From contig CAILUF010000223.1 of the NCBI GenBank assembly GCA_903837365.1, forward strand, positions 1 through 16,954: a stretch of 16,954 nucleotides of DNA, in the 5' to 3' direction. Made by a program: the position numbers and the translations under genes. Below the pieces are notes generated by a model that had not been told where the DNA came from, did not search any database, and was given only the letters and a program-made list of their open reading frames with translations. The stretch's first letter is position 1. Every line of letters starts with the position of its first letter. Shown here in pieces: positions 6,808-15,461 of the stretch. Source of the DNA: an uncultured Alphaproteobacteria bacterium (GTDB taxonomy: Bacteria > Pseudomonadota > Alphaproteobacteria > Rickettsiales > UBA1997).

Positions 6808-7457
6808 TAGTAGCTAAATACCTCCTCGGCGATTGAATATCTATTAACTTGGAAACCAAGCGGATTGATCAACCTTTCCTCGGTGGTAAGTTGAATGTTA
6901 GGGGAAAAATAAAATCCTAAAGTTATCACTTCGTCAACAGTTTTTGAAGTTGATTCAAAAAGATCAATTTGCCTTACAATTCTGATTTGCGCAGTATTTT
7001 GCTCTTGAAATAAAATTGATTTTATCCTTACGGAAATTTTTGAATTAGCTCCTAATTCTCTAGGGTTAATTCTAGATTTATATTCCGCGTAAACAGTAGG
7101 CGATGAAAATAAACGCATTTCTTCGATATCAGTTTTATATATTTTAGGATCGTAACCGCTAGCTAAATGAACATATTTGTTGATAAAAAATCTTCTAATG
7201 GCTTGATCTCCAGTTAAGTATCCAGCGCTTATTTGATCAACTACTGTAGCGATTCCAGTTTTTTCTTCAATCTCAATAACATATGGCTCAAGAGACTTTG
7301 ATGACATTATTGTCTTAACAAAAATTATTGAAATTGCTACTGAAAACATTGATACCAAAGTAAATAATAATAAAATATTTCTTTGCACAACAACAATCTG
7401 GTAGCGATTTGAATACCAGCTTTTTATTTTTGATTTGGATTTTTTATTTTCGGTCAT
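6807..7457 (-). CDS. virB8: Type IV secretion inner-membrane protein VirB8
   Basis: A 216-residue bitopic protein. A lysine-rich cytoplasmic head is followed by a membrane segment at about 27-50 (L-L-L-F-T-L-V-S-M-F-S-V-A-I-S-I-I-F-V) and a periplasmic NTF2-like VirB8 domain. Typical features include the Y-V-I-E-I-E-E-K-T-G segment after the membrane anchor, I-R-R-F-F-I-N-K-Y, Y-K-S-R-I-N and the late N-R-Y-x-I-A-E-E end. Length is near the family norm. VirB8 nucleates inner-membrane assembly and contacts VirB9 and VirB10. It is first of the virB8-virB9 pair and divergent from rodA, with a 561-base gap between them. Confidence 0.88.
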   Translation of the reverse strand: MTENKKSKSKIKSWYSNRYQIVVVQRNILLLFTLVSMFSVAISIIFVKTIMSSKSLEPYVIEIEEKTGIATVVDQISAGYLTGDQAIRRFFINKYVHLASGYDPKIYKTDIEEMRLFSSPTVYAEYKSRINPRELGANSKISVRIKSILFQEQNTAQIRIVRQIDLFESTSKTVDEVITLGFYFSPNIQLTTEERLINPLGFQVNRYSIAEEVFSY

Positions 7458-8018
7458 AGAATATTGATAAATCCTAGAAAATTAAGCTTTAAGGATACTT
7501 TAATTTGTTATTAAAATTATAATTAAGTTATATCCAAATATTTTAATCTAGAAACCTAAATTGCTTGATTAAATATTTCAAGTAGTCTTAGATGTTAAGG
7601 TGAAATTATTTTATTTTAAATTAATAAAATCAAAATTTACTTTTTAAAGTTTAATAGTTTTTTTAAAAAAACAAGCAAAAGTAAGCCTTGAAAGGTTAAT
7701 TATTAATATTAGAAATTATTGTAAAATAAAACCGTTATTATTTTTTATTGTTTCAATCTTGTATTGCCAATAACTTAATATAAAAATTACACTACTTGCA
7801 AAAAAAAAATTAAACAATAAAAATGATTTTTTTGACGTGAGTTATTCCAATTCAATCTGTAAATCAGACTTTTAATTTGATAATTTATTTAATTATAAAC
7901 CTAGAAGCTCTAGGTTAAAATAACAAAATGAAATTAATTGCATCCTTTAAAATTGAATTTATGATATGCTAAATTGGCATCATAGCTCGCAAGTCCAGGT
8001 TATTACTTAATAGAATTT
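7458..8018. other. Divergent intergenic region virB8 / rodA
   Basis: 561 bases with no gene on either strand. Visible structures are AACCTAGA-AGC-TCTAGGTT (7898-7916), a perfect 8-bp hairpin, and AATCTG/CAGACTT at 7854-7871, whose reverse complement resembles the stem at 632-648. A rodA promoter candidate is listed separately; none was clear for virB8. Confidence 0.6.
7938..7965 (+). promoter_or_regulatory. Putative promoter for rodA-lon
   Basis: TTGCAT (7938-7943) and TATGAT (7960-7965) are separated by 16 bases, about 50 bases before the rodA start. Both boxes are near consensus and no gene intervenes. Confidence 0.4.
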
Positions 8019-9143
8019 ATGATTTTTACTAGCCAAGAAAAAGTTCCAATTGCTCAAAAACTCGAACAACTAAATTGGCTGTTAATTTGGCTGGTGATAA
8101 TTTTAGCATTCATTGGTTTCTTGATGCTCTACTCTGCGGCGGGTGGATCATTTCGTCCTTGGCTATTTAGACAGCTAGGTTTCTTTTGTTTATTTTTCCC
8201 GTTGATGTTGTTCATTGGAATTGCCGATATTAGACTTTGGTTCAAAGCTTCCTATTTTTTTTATGCTGGAGCGTTAATCTTGGTTATAATCGTTGATATC
8301 ATGGGGCATAATGCCATGGGTGCAACGCGTTGGTTTCGTATCGGTTCTTTGACAATACAACCTTCCGAGATAATGAAAATATGCACAGTCTTTGCGCTTG
8401 CAAGATATTTTTATAGCATAGAAATTGAAAATATTGGCAAGATTAGATTTGTAATTCCGCCTTTGTTGATGGTTCTTATTCCTGCTTTTTTTATTTTTCA
8501 TCAACCAGATTTGGGAACGGCAACAATTTTAGTGATAGTTGGAATTTCTGTTTTATTTCTGGCAGGAGTTAAAATGTGGAAGTTTGTTTCAGTTGGTGTG
8601 GTCATATTATTGGCTATTCCGATGATGTGGAGTTTTGCATTACATGATTATCAAAAACAAAGAATTCTTACTTTTATTAATCCAAATAATGATCCTTTGG
8701 GGAGTGGATATAACATCATTCAATCCAAGATTGCCATTGGTTCGGGAGGAATGTTTGGTAAGGGAATTCTAAATGGTACGCAAGGTCAGCTAAATTTTTT
8801 ACCTGAAAAACAAACTGATTTTATTTTTACGATGTTATCCGAAGAGCTGGGCTTTGTTGGAAGTGTTTTTACGATTATGATTTACTGCGCTATCATTGTG
8901 ATTTGTAGTAATATCGCCGTTAAAACCAAGCATCAATTTGGAAGATTATTGGTGTTTGGAGTTGTGAGTATTTTCTTCACGCATATGTTTATCAATACCG
9001 CGATGGTAATGGGTTTGATTCCAGTAGTTGGAGCTCCTTTGCCTTTCATATCTTATGGTGGAACCATAATGGCATCAATGATGATTGGCTTCGGACTTGT
9101 TCTTAATGTTGATCTTAATCGTAATGCCGATTTAAAACCGTAA
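8019..9143 (+). CDS. rodA: Peptidoglycan glycosyltransferase RodA (SEDS family)
   Basis: A 374-residue polytopic SEDS protein with about ten membrane segments. It polymerises lipid II into glycan strands during elongation, working with a class B PBP (PBP2) and the MreBCD rod complex. The diagnostic run N-P-N-N-D-P-L-G-S-G-Y-N-I-I-Q-S-K-I-A-I-G-S-G-G is split here as N-P-N-N-D-P-L-G then I-I-Q-S-K-I-A-I-G-S-G-G. The L-P-E-K-Q-T-D-F-I-F segment follows with D267 at the catalytic-aspartate position, and then P-L-P-F-I-S-Y-G-G-T. These match RodA rather than FtsW. lon begins 9 bases after it, an unusual but tight pairing. No mreBCD or PBP2 gene is in the window. Confidence 0.95.
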   Translation: MIFTSQEKVPIAQKLEQLNWLLIWLVIILAFIGFLMLYSAAGGSFRPWLFRQLGFFCLFFPLMLFIGIADIRLWFKASYFFYAGALILVIIVDIMGHNAMGATRWFRIGSLTIQPSEIMKICTVFALARYFYSIEIENIGKIRFVIPPLLMVLIPAFFIFHQPDLGTATILVIVGISVLFLAGVKMWKFVSVGVVILLAIPMMWSFALHDYQKQRILTFINPNNDPLGSGYNIIQSKIAIGSGGMFGKGILNGTQGQLNFLPEKQTDFIFTMLSEELGFVGSVFTIMIYCAIIVICSNIAVKTKHQFGRLLVFGVVSIFFTHMFINTAMVMGLIPVVGAPLPFISYGGTIMASMMIGFGLVLNVDLNRNADLKP

Positions 9144-9152
9144 TTTAAAAAT

Positions 9153-11513
9153 ATGACTAGCGATAACAAAAATAAAATTAAAAAAATTAACGCCTTACCC
9201 TTGCGCGATATTGTTATTTTCCCAAAGATGACTACAACGATTTTAATTGGTCGACAAAAATCAATCCAGTCCATTGAAGATGCTCGAAGAGCTGGTGCTC
9301 CTATTTTTGCAGTAACGCAAATCAATCCAGATTCTGATGAATTTGAACAAAAAAATCTTTATGCAACGGGAACGGTTTGCAATATTATCGAGGCAATTAG
9401 AACTGCCGATGGAACTTTTAAGGTAATTTTGCAAGGTTCGATGCGAGCGCTAATCAAAAAAGTTTTACTTCCTGAAAAATCATTTTGTTGTGAAATTGAA
9501 ATTACTGGTGAACAAAAAATTAGCACTGAAAACAATGAGGTTCTAGGTCTAATCAAAGCTTGTCTAGAAAATTTTGCACGCTATGCGCAATTCAACAAAA
9601 GAATTACCCCAGATGTTTTAACTGCAATTACTAAGCTCAATACACCTCACGAAATTGCTTACACTATTGCTAGTTTTACATTAGGACCTGTTAAAAACAA
9701 ACAACAAATATTAACAGAAAATAGAATTGATAAAAAGTTTTATAAATTATTAGAAATTATAAAAGCTGAAATTGAAATTGGTGAAGCTGAAGAAAGAATC
9801 AATAAATCGATACAAGAAAAATTTAGCAAACATCAAAAAGAAATTTATCTTAATGAGCAATTAAAGAAAATTAAAAAGGAATTAGGTCAAGATGAGGAAA
9901 ATGAATTTAATGAATTTAAAGAAAAAATTTCTAAATTAAATTTACCAAAAGATGTTGCTAAAAAATGTGATGTTGAATTGGCAAAACTTGAAAAAATGAA
10001 TCCTTATTCATCTGAGTCAGGAGTAGTTCGTAATTACCTTGATTGGATTATTGCTTTGCCTTGGCAAAAAACTACCAAATTAGTTAATGATCTCAATAAA
10101 GCTAAAAAAATACTTGATAAACATCACTATGGATTAGAAAAAGTAAAAGAGCGAATCCTTGAGTTTATTGCGGTGCAAATGAAAACGAAAAACTCCAAAG
10201 GTCCGATTTTATGTTTGGTTGGTGCACCGGGTGTTGGTAAAACTTCTTTAGCAAAATCAATCGCAGAAAGTTTAAATCGAAAATATGTAAAAGTTTCATT
10301 GGGTGGAGTTCGTGATGAATCAGAAATCCGTGGACATCGCCGAACCTATATTGGCGCAATGCCAGGACGAATTATCCAATCAATGCGTAAAGCCGAAACA
10401 GTTAATCCGTTGATGCTTCTTGATGAAATTGATAAAATGTCACATGATTTTCGCGGTGATCCAGCTTCTGCATTGCTAGAAGTTCTTGATCCCGAGCAAA
10501 ATAATAATTTTTCTGATCATTATTTGGAAGTTGATTATGATTTATCGAAAGTCATGTTTGTCTGCACCGCAAATAGTTTAAGCACTATTCCGATTCCACT
10601 CCGCGATCGCATGGAAATCATTAAACTTTCTGGTTATACCGAAAATGAAAAAATTCATATTGCCAAAGATCATTTGATTGATAGACAACTTAAAGAAAAT
10701 GGTTTAAAACCAAAAGAATTAACTATTTCGCAAGATGCCATTCTCTCTTTGATTCGTCGATATACCCATGAGGCAGGAGTTCGCAATCTCAATCGTGAAA
10801 TTGCCAATTTAGCTCGTAAAACTGCTAAAATTATTATTACAAAACAAGCTAATTCATTGCAGATAACTAATCAAAATCTTCACAAATATTCTGGAGTTGA
10901 AAAGAAAAGTTTTGGCATTGCTCATAAGGAAGATTTGATAGGCGTTACAACCGGTTTAGCCTATACCGAATATGGTGGCGATTTACTCGACATCGAAACA
11001 TTAAGATTTGATGGAAGTGGTCAAGTTAAAACCACTGGAAGTTTGGGAGAGGTTATGAAGGAATCGGCAATCACGGCTTTTAGTTACGCAAGAAGCATTG
11101 CCAAATCTTTAGCTATTGAGTCAAAGCAATTTAATAAATATGATTTTCATATTCATGTTCCCGAAGGAGCAACTCCTAAGGATGGACCTTCGGCAGGTGT
11201 TGCACTTTGCGTTTCACTAATTTCGGCAATTACTAATAAAAAAGTTCGCAAAGATATTGCTATGACTGGCGAAGTAACTTTAACTGGAAATGTTTTGGAA
11301 ATTGGTGGATTAAAAGAAAAATTATTGGCAGCGTTACGCGGACAAATTAAAATTGTTTTAATCCCTAAAAGCAATCTTAAAGACCTTGAAGAAATGCCCA
11401 AGGAAGTTTTAAAAAATATTGAAATAATTGCCATTGAAAAAGTTGAAGAAGCTTTGAAAGCTTCTCTAATAGGCTATCATCAATCTATCAATAAATTAAA
11501 AAAAACTAAATAA
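9153..11513 (+). CDS. lon: ATP-dependent protease Lon
   Basis: A 786-residue LonA hexameric protease of the cytoplasm that degrades misfolded and regulatory proteins. Domains in order: LON substrate-binding domain (about 11-205, starting A-L-P-L-R-D-I-V-I-F-P), a helical linker, AAA+ with Walker A G357-A-P-G-V-G-K-T-S365 and Walker B ending D424-E425, and the serine-lysine protease domain. The dyad is S680 (D-G-P-S-A-G) and K723 (second lysine of G-G-L-K-E-K), with the same spacing as in E. coli. Length is typical. A small difference is V-L-E-I-G-G where E. coli has V-L-P-I-G-G. It is cotranscribed with rodA; no heat-shock promoter is visible inside rodA. Confidence 0.98.
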   Translation: MTSDNKNKIKKINALPLRDIVIFPKMTTTILIGRQKSIQSIEDARRAGAPIFAVTQINPDSDEFEQKNLYATGTVCNIIEAIRTADGTFKVILQGSMRALIKKVLLPEKSFCCEIEITGEQKISTENNEVLGLIKACLENFARYAQFNKRITPDVLTAITKLNTPHEIAYTIASFTLGPVKNKQQILTENRIDKKFYKLLEIIKAEIEIGEAEERINKSIQEKFSKHQKEIYLNEQLKKIKKELGQDEENEFNEFKEKISKLNLPKDVAKKCDVELAKLEKMNPYSSESGVVRNYLDWIIALPWQKTTKLVNDLNKAKKILDKHHYGLEKVKERILEFIAVQMKTKNSKGPILCLVGAPGVGKTSLAKSIAESLNRKYVKVSLGGVRDESEIRGHRRTYIGAMPGRIIQSMRKAETVNPLMLLDEIDKMSHDFRGDPASALLEVLDPEQNNNFSDHYLEVDYDLSKVMFVCTANSLSTIPIPLRDRMEIIKLSGYTENEKIHIAKDHLIDRQLKENGLKPKELTISQDAILSLIRRYTHEAGVRNLNREIANLARKTAKIIITKQANSLQITNQNLHKYSGVEKKSFGIAHKEDLIGVTTGLAYTEYGGDLLDIETLRFDGSGQVKTTGSLGEVMKESAITAFSYARSIAKSLAIESKQFNKYDFHIHVPEGATPKDGPSAGVALCVSLISAITNKKVRKDIAMTGEVTLTGNVLEIGGLKEKLLAALRGQIKIVLIPKSNLKDLEEMPKEVLKNIEIIAIEKVEEALKASLIGYHQSINKLKKTK

Positions 11514-11549
11514 TTTATTCACGATTCATTTAATCTCATAAATATTTCT

Positions 11550-11570
11550 TGGTTATAAAGAAAATAACCA
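11550..11570 (+). terminator. Weak hairpin after lon
   Basis: TGGTTAT (11550-11556) and ATAACCA (11564-11570) pair around AAAGAAA, 36 bases after the lon stop. The T-run comes about 18 bases later, so termination would be inefficient and read-through into yidC is possible. Confidence 0.25.
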
Positions 11571-11617
11571 TAGCTAATATTTAAAAAATTTTTTAAAATA
11601 AATCATAAATTTTAAGC

Positions 11618-13435
11618 ATGCAAAAACATCCCGATAACAAAAATTTGATTTTAGCAACAGTAATTTCATTCGCTATTTTACTTGCTTGGGCATGGTTTTA
11701 TGAAAAACCACGTATCGATAAAAAGGAAGCTCTTCAGCAAATAGAACTTGCTAATCAACTTAAAAGTAAAAGCATCAATTCTTCTGAATCTAATGAAAAT
11801 AGTTTATCTGCAAATTCGCAAGATATTATTAATAAAAAAAATGCCAAGATTGGCAATGCCAAGATTGGCAATGCTGCTGAAGCATTAGACGCGAATACTT
11901 TCAAAGTCAGAGAAGATTCTTTACTGCAAAGCCAAGCTCAGCGCGTAAAAATAAACACCAAGGCTTTGCATGGTTCAATTTTACTGAAGGGAGCTAAATT
12001 TGATGATTTAACATTCGTTGATTATTTCGAAAAACCATATAATTCTCAACAAGAAAATAAAGAAGTTATCTTGTTTTCACCTAGCGAGAGTAAGTCCCGC
12101 TATTTTGCTGACTTCGGATGGATTTCTAGTGATAGTAAAATCGAATTACCAAATCCAAATAGTTTATGGTCGACAAATATCAAGGAATTAAAGCCTGAAA
12201 ATGATCTAATTTTAAGTTGGAAAAATAATCAAGCGATTGAATTTATTATTAAAATCAGCATTGATCAACAATACATGTTTACGATAACGCAAATTGTTAA
12301 AAATAATTCCAAATATGATTTAAGCCTCGCTAGTTATGGACGTATAAACCGTATTCTAAATAATTTAGGTCAATCAAATTATATTTTACATGAAGGAGCA
12401 ATCGGAGCATTTCAGGGAATATTGCAAGAAAAGAAATATGAAGATCTTGTTGAAGATAAAGAATATATTTTTGCCGATACTTCTGAAAATGGAAGTTGGT
12501 TAGGTATAACAGATAAATTCTGGCTTAGCGCAATGATTCCTGATAAATCGCTTGCTTACAGTGCAAAATTTACTTATGACAGTAAAAATAAAAATAATTT
12601 TTTTAATGTTGATTTTATTGGCGATGAAATAAAAATTCCCGCTGGCAATGAAATAAAATTGCAACATCATCTTTTTGCTGGAGTAAAGAAAGTCAAGCTT
12701 CTAGATCAATATTCTCAACAATTAAATTTGAAACTTTTTGACCGCGCTATTGATTTTGGATGGTTTTATTTTTTAACCAAACCTTTCTTTTTTATCATTG
12801 ATTATTTAAATAAATTTTTAGGAAATTTTGGTTTAGCAATTTTAGTGATGACGGTTTTAATCAAGCTAGCGCTATTTCCATTGGCCAATAAATCTTATGT
12901 AGCAATTGCTAGAATGCGAACTTTACAACCTAAAATAGATGATTTGCGTCAACGCTTCAAAGATGATAAACTGGCATTGAATCGAGAAATGATGGAATTA
13001 TATAAACGCGAAAAAATAAATCCTGCCTCAGGATGTTTGCCAGTATTGATTCAGATCCCAGTATTTTTTGCGCTTTATAAAGTTTTGTTTGTAACTCTTG
13101 ACATGCGTCACGCTCAATTTTTTGGGTGGATAAAAGATCTCTCCGCTCCAGATCCAACTTCAATTTTTAATCTATTTGGATTATTACCTTTTGCAGTGAG
13201 TAGCTCTTTTAGTGTAGGGGTCTGGCCTATATTTATGGGCATTACGATGATTATTCAGCAAAAATTAAGTCCTGCCACAGGTGACCCAACGCAAGCAAAA
13301 ATTCTCAAATTCATGCCCTATATTTTAACATTTGTTTTGGCAGCATTTCCAGCAGGACTAGTAATCTACTGGACTTGGAGCAATATACTATCAATTATTC
13401 AGCAATTATACATCAATAAGAAATACAAGAAATAA
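11618..13435 (+). CDS. yidC: Membrane protein insertase YidC
   Basis: A 605-residue YidC/Oxa1 insertase that places proteins in the inner membrane alone or with SecYEG. A first membrane anchor (about 8-26) leads to the large periplasmic domain (about 30-370) of Gram-negative YidC. The conserved five-helix core follows: G-N-F-G-L-A-I-L-V-M-T-V-L-I-K416 with the groove lysine in place of the E. coli arginine, the R-M-R-T-L-Q-P-K-I cytoplasmic hairpin, N-P-A-S-G-C-L-P-V-L-I-Q-I-P and the final F-P-A-G-L-V-I-Y-W. Normal length. The low-complexity linker contains a perfect 15-bp in-frame duplication (11843-11872). It is usually in an rnpA-yidC cluster; here those neighbours are absent. Confidence 0.97.
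   Translation: MQKHPDNKNLILATVISFAILLAWAWFYEKPRIDKKEALQQIELANQLKSKSINSSESNENSLSANSQDIINKKNAKIGNAKIGNAAEALDANTFKVREDSLLQSQAQRVKINTKALHGSILLKGAKFDDLTFVDYFEKPYNSQQENKEVILFSPSESKSRYFADFGWISSDSKIELPNPNSLWSTNIKELKPENDLILSWKNNQAIEFIIKISIDQQYMFTITQIVKNNSKYDLSLASYGRINRILNNLGQSNYILHEGAIGAFQGILQEKKYEDLVEDKEYIFADTSENGSWLGITDKFWLSAMIPDKSLAYSAKFTYDSKNKNNFFNVDFIGDEIKIPAGNEIKLQHHLFAGVKKVKLLDQYSQQLNLKLFDRAIDFGWFYFLTKPFFFIIDYLNKFLGNFGLAILVMTVLIKLALFPLANKSYVAIARMRTLQPKIDDLRQRFKDDKLALNREMMELYKREKINPASGCLPVLIQIPVFFALYKVLFVTLDMRHAQFFGWIKDLSAPDPTSIFNLFGLLPFAVSSSFSVGVWPIFMGITMIIQQKLSPATGDPTQAKILKFMPYILTFVLAAFPAGLVIYWTWSNILSIIQQLYINKKYKK
11843..11872 (+). repeat. 15-bp in-frame tandem duplication inside yidC
   Basis: GCCAAGATTGGCAAT occurs twice in a row, encoding A-K-I-G-N twice in the periplasmic linker. 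The unit contains the palindrome GCCAAGATTGGC, which may favour slippage. The frame is kept. Confidence 0.9.
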
Positions 13436-13460
13436 TTATCTTTTGTTAAAATAATTATTT
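13430..13460. terminator. Possible bidirectional terminator yidC / hydroxylase
   Basis: AAATAATTAT (13430-13439), which includes the yidC stop codon, pairs exactly with ATAATTATTT (13451-13460) between two convergent genes. T-rich sequence follows on the plus strand. The stem has no G-C pair, so strength is doubtful. Confidence 0.4.
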
Positions 13461-13471
13461 TATATTTATTT

Positions 13472-14152
13472 CTAAACTTGACTCCACATCCTTAACAAAT
13501 TGTGATAAATTCCTGTTAACTGAGAAACACTAGGATGCGTTGGCTGATCCTGAATTAACGCGCGAATAGAGTTGTCCATATCGAATAAAATAGTTCGCTT
13601 CGAATCATCGCGCACCATACTTTCAACAAAAAAAGAAGCAGTAATTCTATTGCCATGTTTTACAGGTTTAAGATAATGCAAACTACTAGAGGGATAAAGA
13701 ATCATATGGCCAGCTGGGAGTTTGATTTGGTGAGTTCCGTAATTATCTTCAATCACCAACTCTGCGCCATCATACTCATTTGGTTCTGATAAAAAAATTG
13801 TAGCAGACAAATCAAGGCGAACGCGCATTGAACTGCCCTGCACCTGCTTTAAAGCGCTATCAATCTTGGTTGGATGTCCTTGATTTTCAATATATTTACG
13901 AAAAAAAGGTGGATAAATTTTTGCAGGTAATGCTGATGAAATAAAGAGTGGATTATTTTCAAGTGCACTTATAATTTGTTGACCAAAATATTTCGCTTCA
14001 ATGCCATTTTCATTCAATTGAAAAAAACTAGGTTGAGTATTATTTTGATTTTGATCTTTAATCTGAACGGCAGTCCAATCTACTCTATGAAGAGCTCCCC
14101 TTAATTCGTTTAAAAGTTGCTGATTGATAATCTGTGGAATTTGTAATAACAT
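13472..14152 (-). CDS. PKHD-type hydroxylase (PiuC/YbiX family) with altered iron site
   Basis: A 226-residue Fe(II)/2-oxoglutarate dioxygenase-like protein, the full family length. Family blocks are clear: the I-P-x-I-I N-terminus, F-F-R-K-Y, D-L-S-A-T-I-F-L-S-E-P, Y-D-G-A-E-L-V-I-E-D-x-Y-G-T-H, L-P-A-G-H, L-Y-P-S-S-S-L-H159, R169 (2-oxoglutarate contact position), S-M-V-R-D-D and the Y-H-N-L-L-R-x-W-S end. The usual H-V-D iron motif reads K96-I-D98, so the first histidine ligand is missing. Also, the usual D of L-P-A-G-D is H149. The gene otherwise looks intact and under selection. It lies downstream of tonB-exbB-exbD, and relatives sit by TonB-dependent siderophore receptors, which supports an iron-related role. 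Substrate unknown; catalysis may be lost or changed. Confidence 0.88.
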   Translation of the reverse strand: MLLQIPQIINQQLLNELRGALHRVDWTAVQIKDQNQNNTQPSFFQLNENGIEAKYFGQQIISALENNPLFISSALPAKIYPPFFRKYIENQGHPTKIDSALKQVQGSSMRVRLDLSATIFLSEPNEYDGAELVIEDNYGTHQIKLPAGHMILYPSSSLHYLKPVKHGNRITASFFVESMVRDDSKRTILFDMDNSIRALIQDQPTHPSVSQLTGIYHNLLRMWSQV

Positions 14153-14334
14153 AAAACTGATGCAAACTTTGATAATTAGGTTTGATTCGAGATTAAAAAT
14201 GGCATATAATCTTGGGGATTATTTTAATTTTTTTCGAAAACTAATTGCAATTTTTTGTTAAAATCAAATTTAAAAAATTACAATAATCTCATTTCAATTT
14301 GTCAAGGTTTTGTAAATTAGCAAGAAATTTGTTG
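14153..14334. other. Intergenic region exbD / hydroxylase
   Basis: 182 bases with no gene. It holds the hydroxylase promoter candidate and, on the minus strand, a leader of about 118 bases. No recognisable Fur box or riboswitch was seen, and no terminator hairpin follows exbD, so read-through from the TonB operon is possible. Confidence 0.55.
14277..14305 (-). promoter_or_regulatory. Strong sigma-70-like promoter for the hydroxylase
   Basis: Minus-strand TTGACA (14300-14305), then exactly 17 bases, then TGTAAT (14277-14282). Consensus -35, good -10 and ideal spacing make this the best promoter in the window. Transcription would start near 14270. Confidence 0.6.
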
Positions 14335-14739
14335 TTAATTTTGAGTTATGAATGAAATGTTATTTAAACCGCTATTTTGAGCAATTGCCAAAACTTTACT
14401 AACTAGGCCATAAGCTACTGACTCATCAGCACGAATATGAATCAATTGTTGAGAATTTTCAGTGGCAATTTTTTGTAAATGAATAGCAATTTCTTGACTA
14501 CTCATTTTTGTTTCTTCAAGAAAATATTGACCATCTTGCGTTATTGAAATTGTAATAACTTTATTTTCAGTTATAGGTCTTGCATTTTCTTTTGGTAAAT
14601 TAATATTTATTGCTGAGTTTATAATTGGCGCGGTGATTAGAAAAATAACCAGCAAGACCAACATAATATCAACCAGCGGAGTCATGTTTATTTCACAAAG
14701 AGGTGCTTGTAATTCTTCGCGCTGAAATTCATTTTTCAT
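14335..14739 (-). CDS. exbD: Biopolymer transport protein ExbD
   Basis: A 134-residue ExbD/TolR family protein with one membrane helix after a short cytoplasmic head: E-I-N-M-T-P-L-V-D24-I-M-L-V-L-L-V-I-F. D24 matches the proton-carrying aspartate (D25 in E. coli). The periplasmic part carries the usual N-I-N-L-P and I-R-A-D-E-S-V-A-Y-G segments. It forms the stator with ExbB that powers TonB. TolR is the alternative, but the tonB-exbB-exbD gene order and the TonB C-domain upstream favour ExbD. It starts 39 bases after exbB and is last in that tight operon. Confidence 0.88.
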   Translation of the reverse strand: MKNEFQREELQAPLCEINMTPLVDIMLVLLVIFLITAPIINSAININLPKENARPITENKVITISITQDGQYFLEETKMSSQEIAIHLQKIATENSQQLIHIRADESVAYGLVSKVLAIAQNSGLNNISFITQN

Positions 14740-14778
14740 TATCGTGAAATAAAATTATTGAGATTTTTAAATGTTTAA

Positions 14779-15456
14779 TTAATTACTTTTGAAATCTTCG
14801 TAAGCAGTTATTCGCTCCGCTAGATGTCGTAAATTTTGGACTAATAGACGATTCAAACGCACAATGCTATTATATGCTAAAACTGCTGGAATTGCTGCAA
14901 ATAAGCCAAATGCAGTGGCAATCAAAGCTTCCGATATTGGTCCAGCAACCACATTTAAACCAACGCTTCCTTCCTTGGCGATATTTCCCAGGGCATGATA
15001 GATTCCCCATACCGTTCCAAATAAGCCAACGAAAGGAGCGCAAGATCCAATTGATGCTAAAATTGTTAATCCATGATCAAGTCTAAAGCGGATCTCGTCA
15101 AGCGCTTGTATCAAATGTAAAGTTAAAATATCTTTACGGGCTGTTGGGTTGTTGTAGTTTTTTAAAATTGGCTGAAGATCCTTTACCTCTTGAAGTAAAA
15201 AATTTAAGGAATTTTTTTGTAATAAATCTTTATCAGCAGATAAATTATTCTGGGCAATTTGATTTTGTAAATTTAAGGCCCAATCTTTTTTTGAGGAATG
15301 ATTTTTGCAAAAATTTTTATACGCTAAATATTCTTTTTTTAATTTTAAACTTTTATAAAAAATTACGTACCAACTCAAAACTGACATCACAGTTAGCGCA
15401 ACAAAAACAAGGCTTAAGACTAAATCGCCCGAAAAAAATATAGAAATAAAATTCAT
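14779..15456 (-). CDS. exbB: Biopolymer transport protein ExbB (MotA/TolQ/ExbB proton channel)
   Basis: A 225-residue inner-membrane protein with three helices (about 10-33, 128-152, 170-195) and a large cytoplasmic loop. Both channel signatures are present: L-A-S-I-G-S-C-A-P-F-V-G-L-F-G-T148 and I-S-E176-A-L-I-A-T181-A-F-G-L-F-A-A-I-P-A-V. T148, E176 and T181 are the functional polar residues and even carry the same numbers as in E. coli ExbB. It conducts protons and drives ExbD and TonB. It starts 5 bases after the tonB stop, so the two are cotranscribed. TolQ is a less likely alternative for the reasons given by its neighbours. Confidence 0.9.
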   Translation of the reverse strand: MNFISIFFSGDLVLSLVFVALTVMSVLSWYVIFYKSLKLKKEYLAYKNFCKNHSSKKDWALNLQNQIAQNNLSADKDLLQKNSLNFLLQEVKDLQPILKNYNNPTARKDILTLHLIQALDEIRFRLDHGLTILASIGSCAPFVGLFGTVWGIYHALGNIAKEGSVGLNVVAGPISEALIATAFGLFAAIPAVLAYNSIVRLNRLLVQNLRHLAERITAYEDFKSN

Positions 15457-15461
15457 AAAAT

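Noticed and set aside
9053..9325. Minus-strand frame over the rodA-lon junction, and similar antisense frames in lon, yidC, exbB and the M23 gene
   Set aside because: They overlap strongly supported genes in other frames and have no recognisable domain.
14335..15456. TolQ-TolR instead of ExbB-ExbD
   Set aside because: The upstream gene has a TonB C-domain rather than TolA, and no tolB or pal follows. ExbB also matches E. coli ExbB at T148, E176 and T181.
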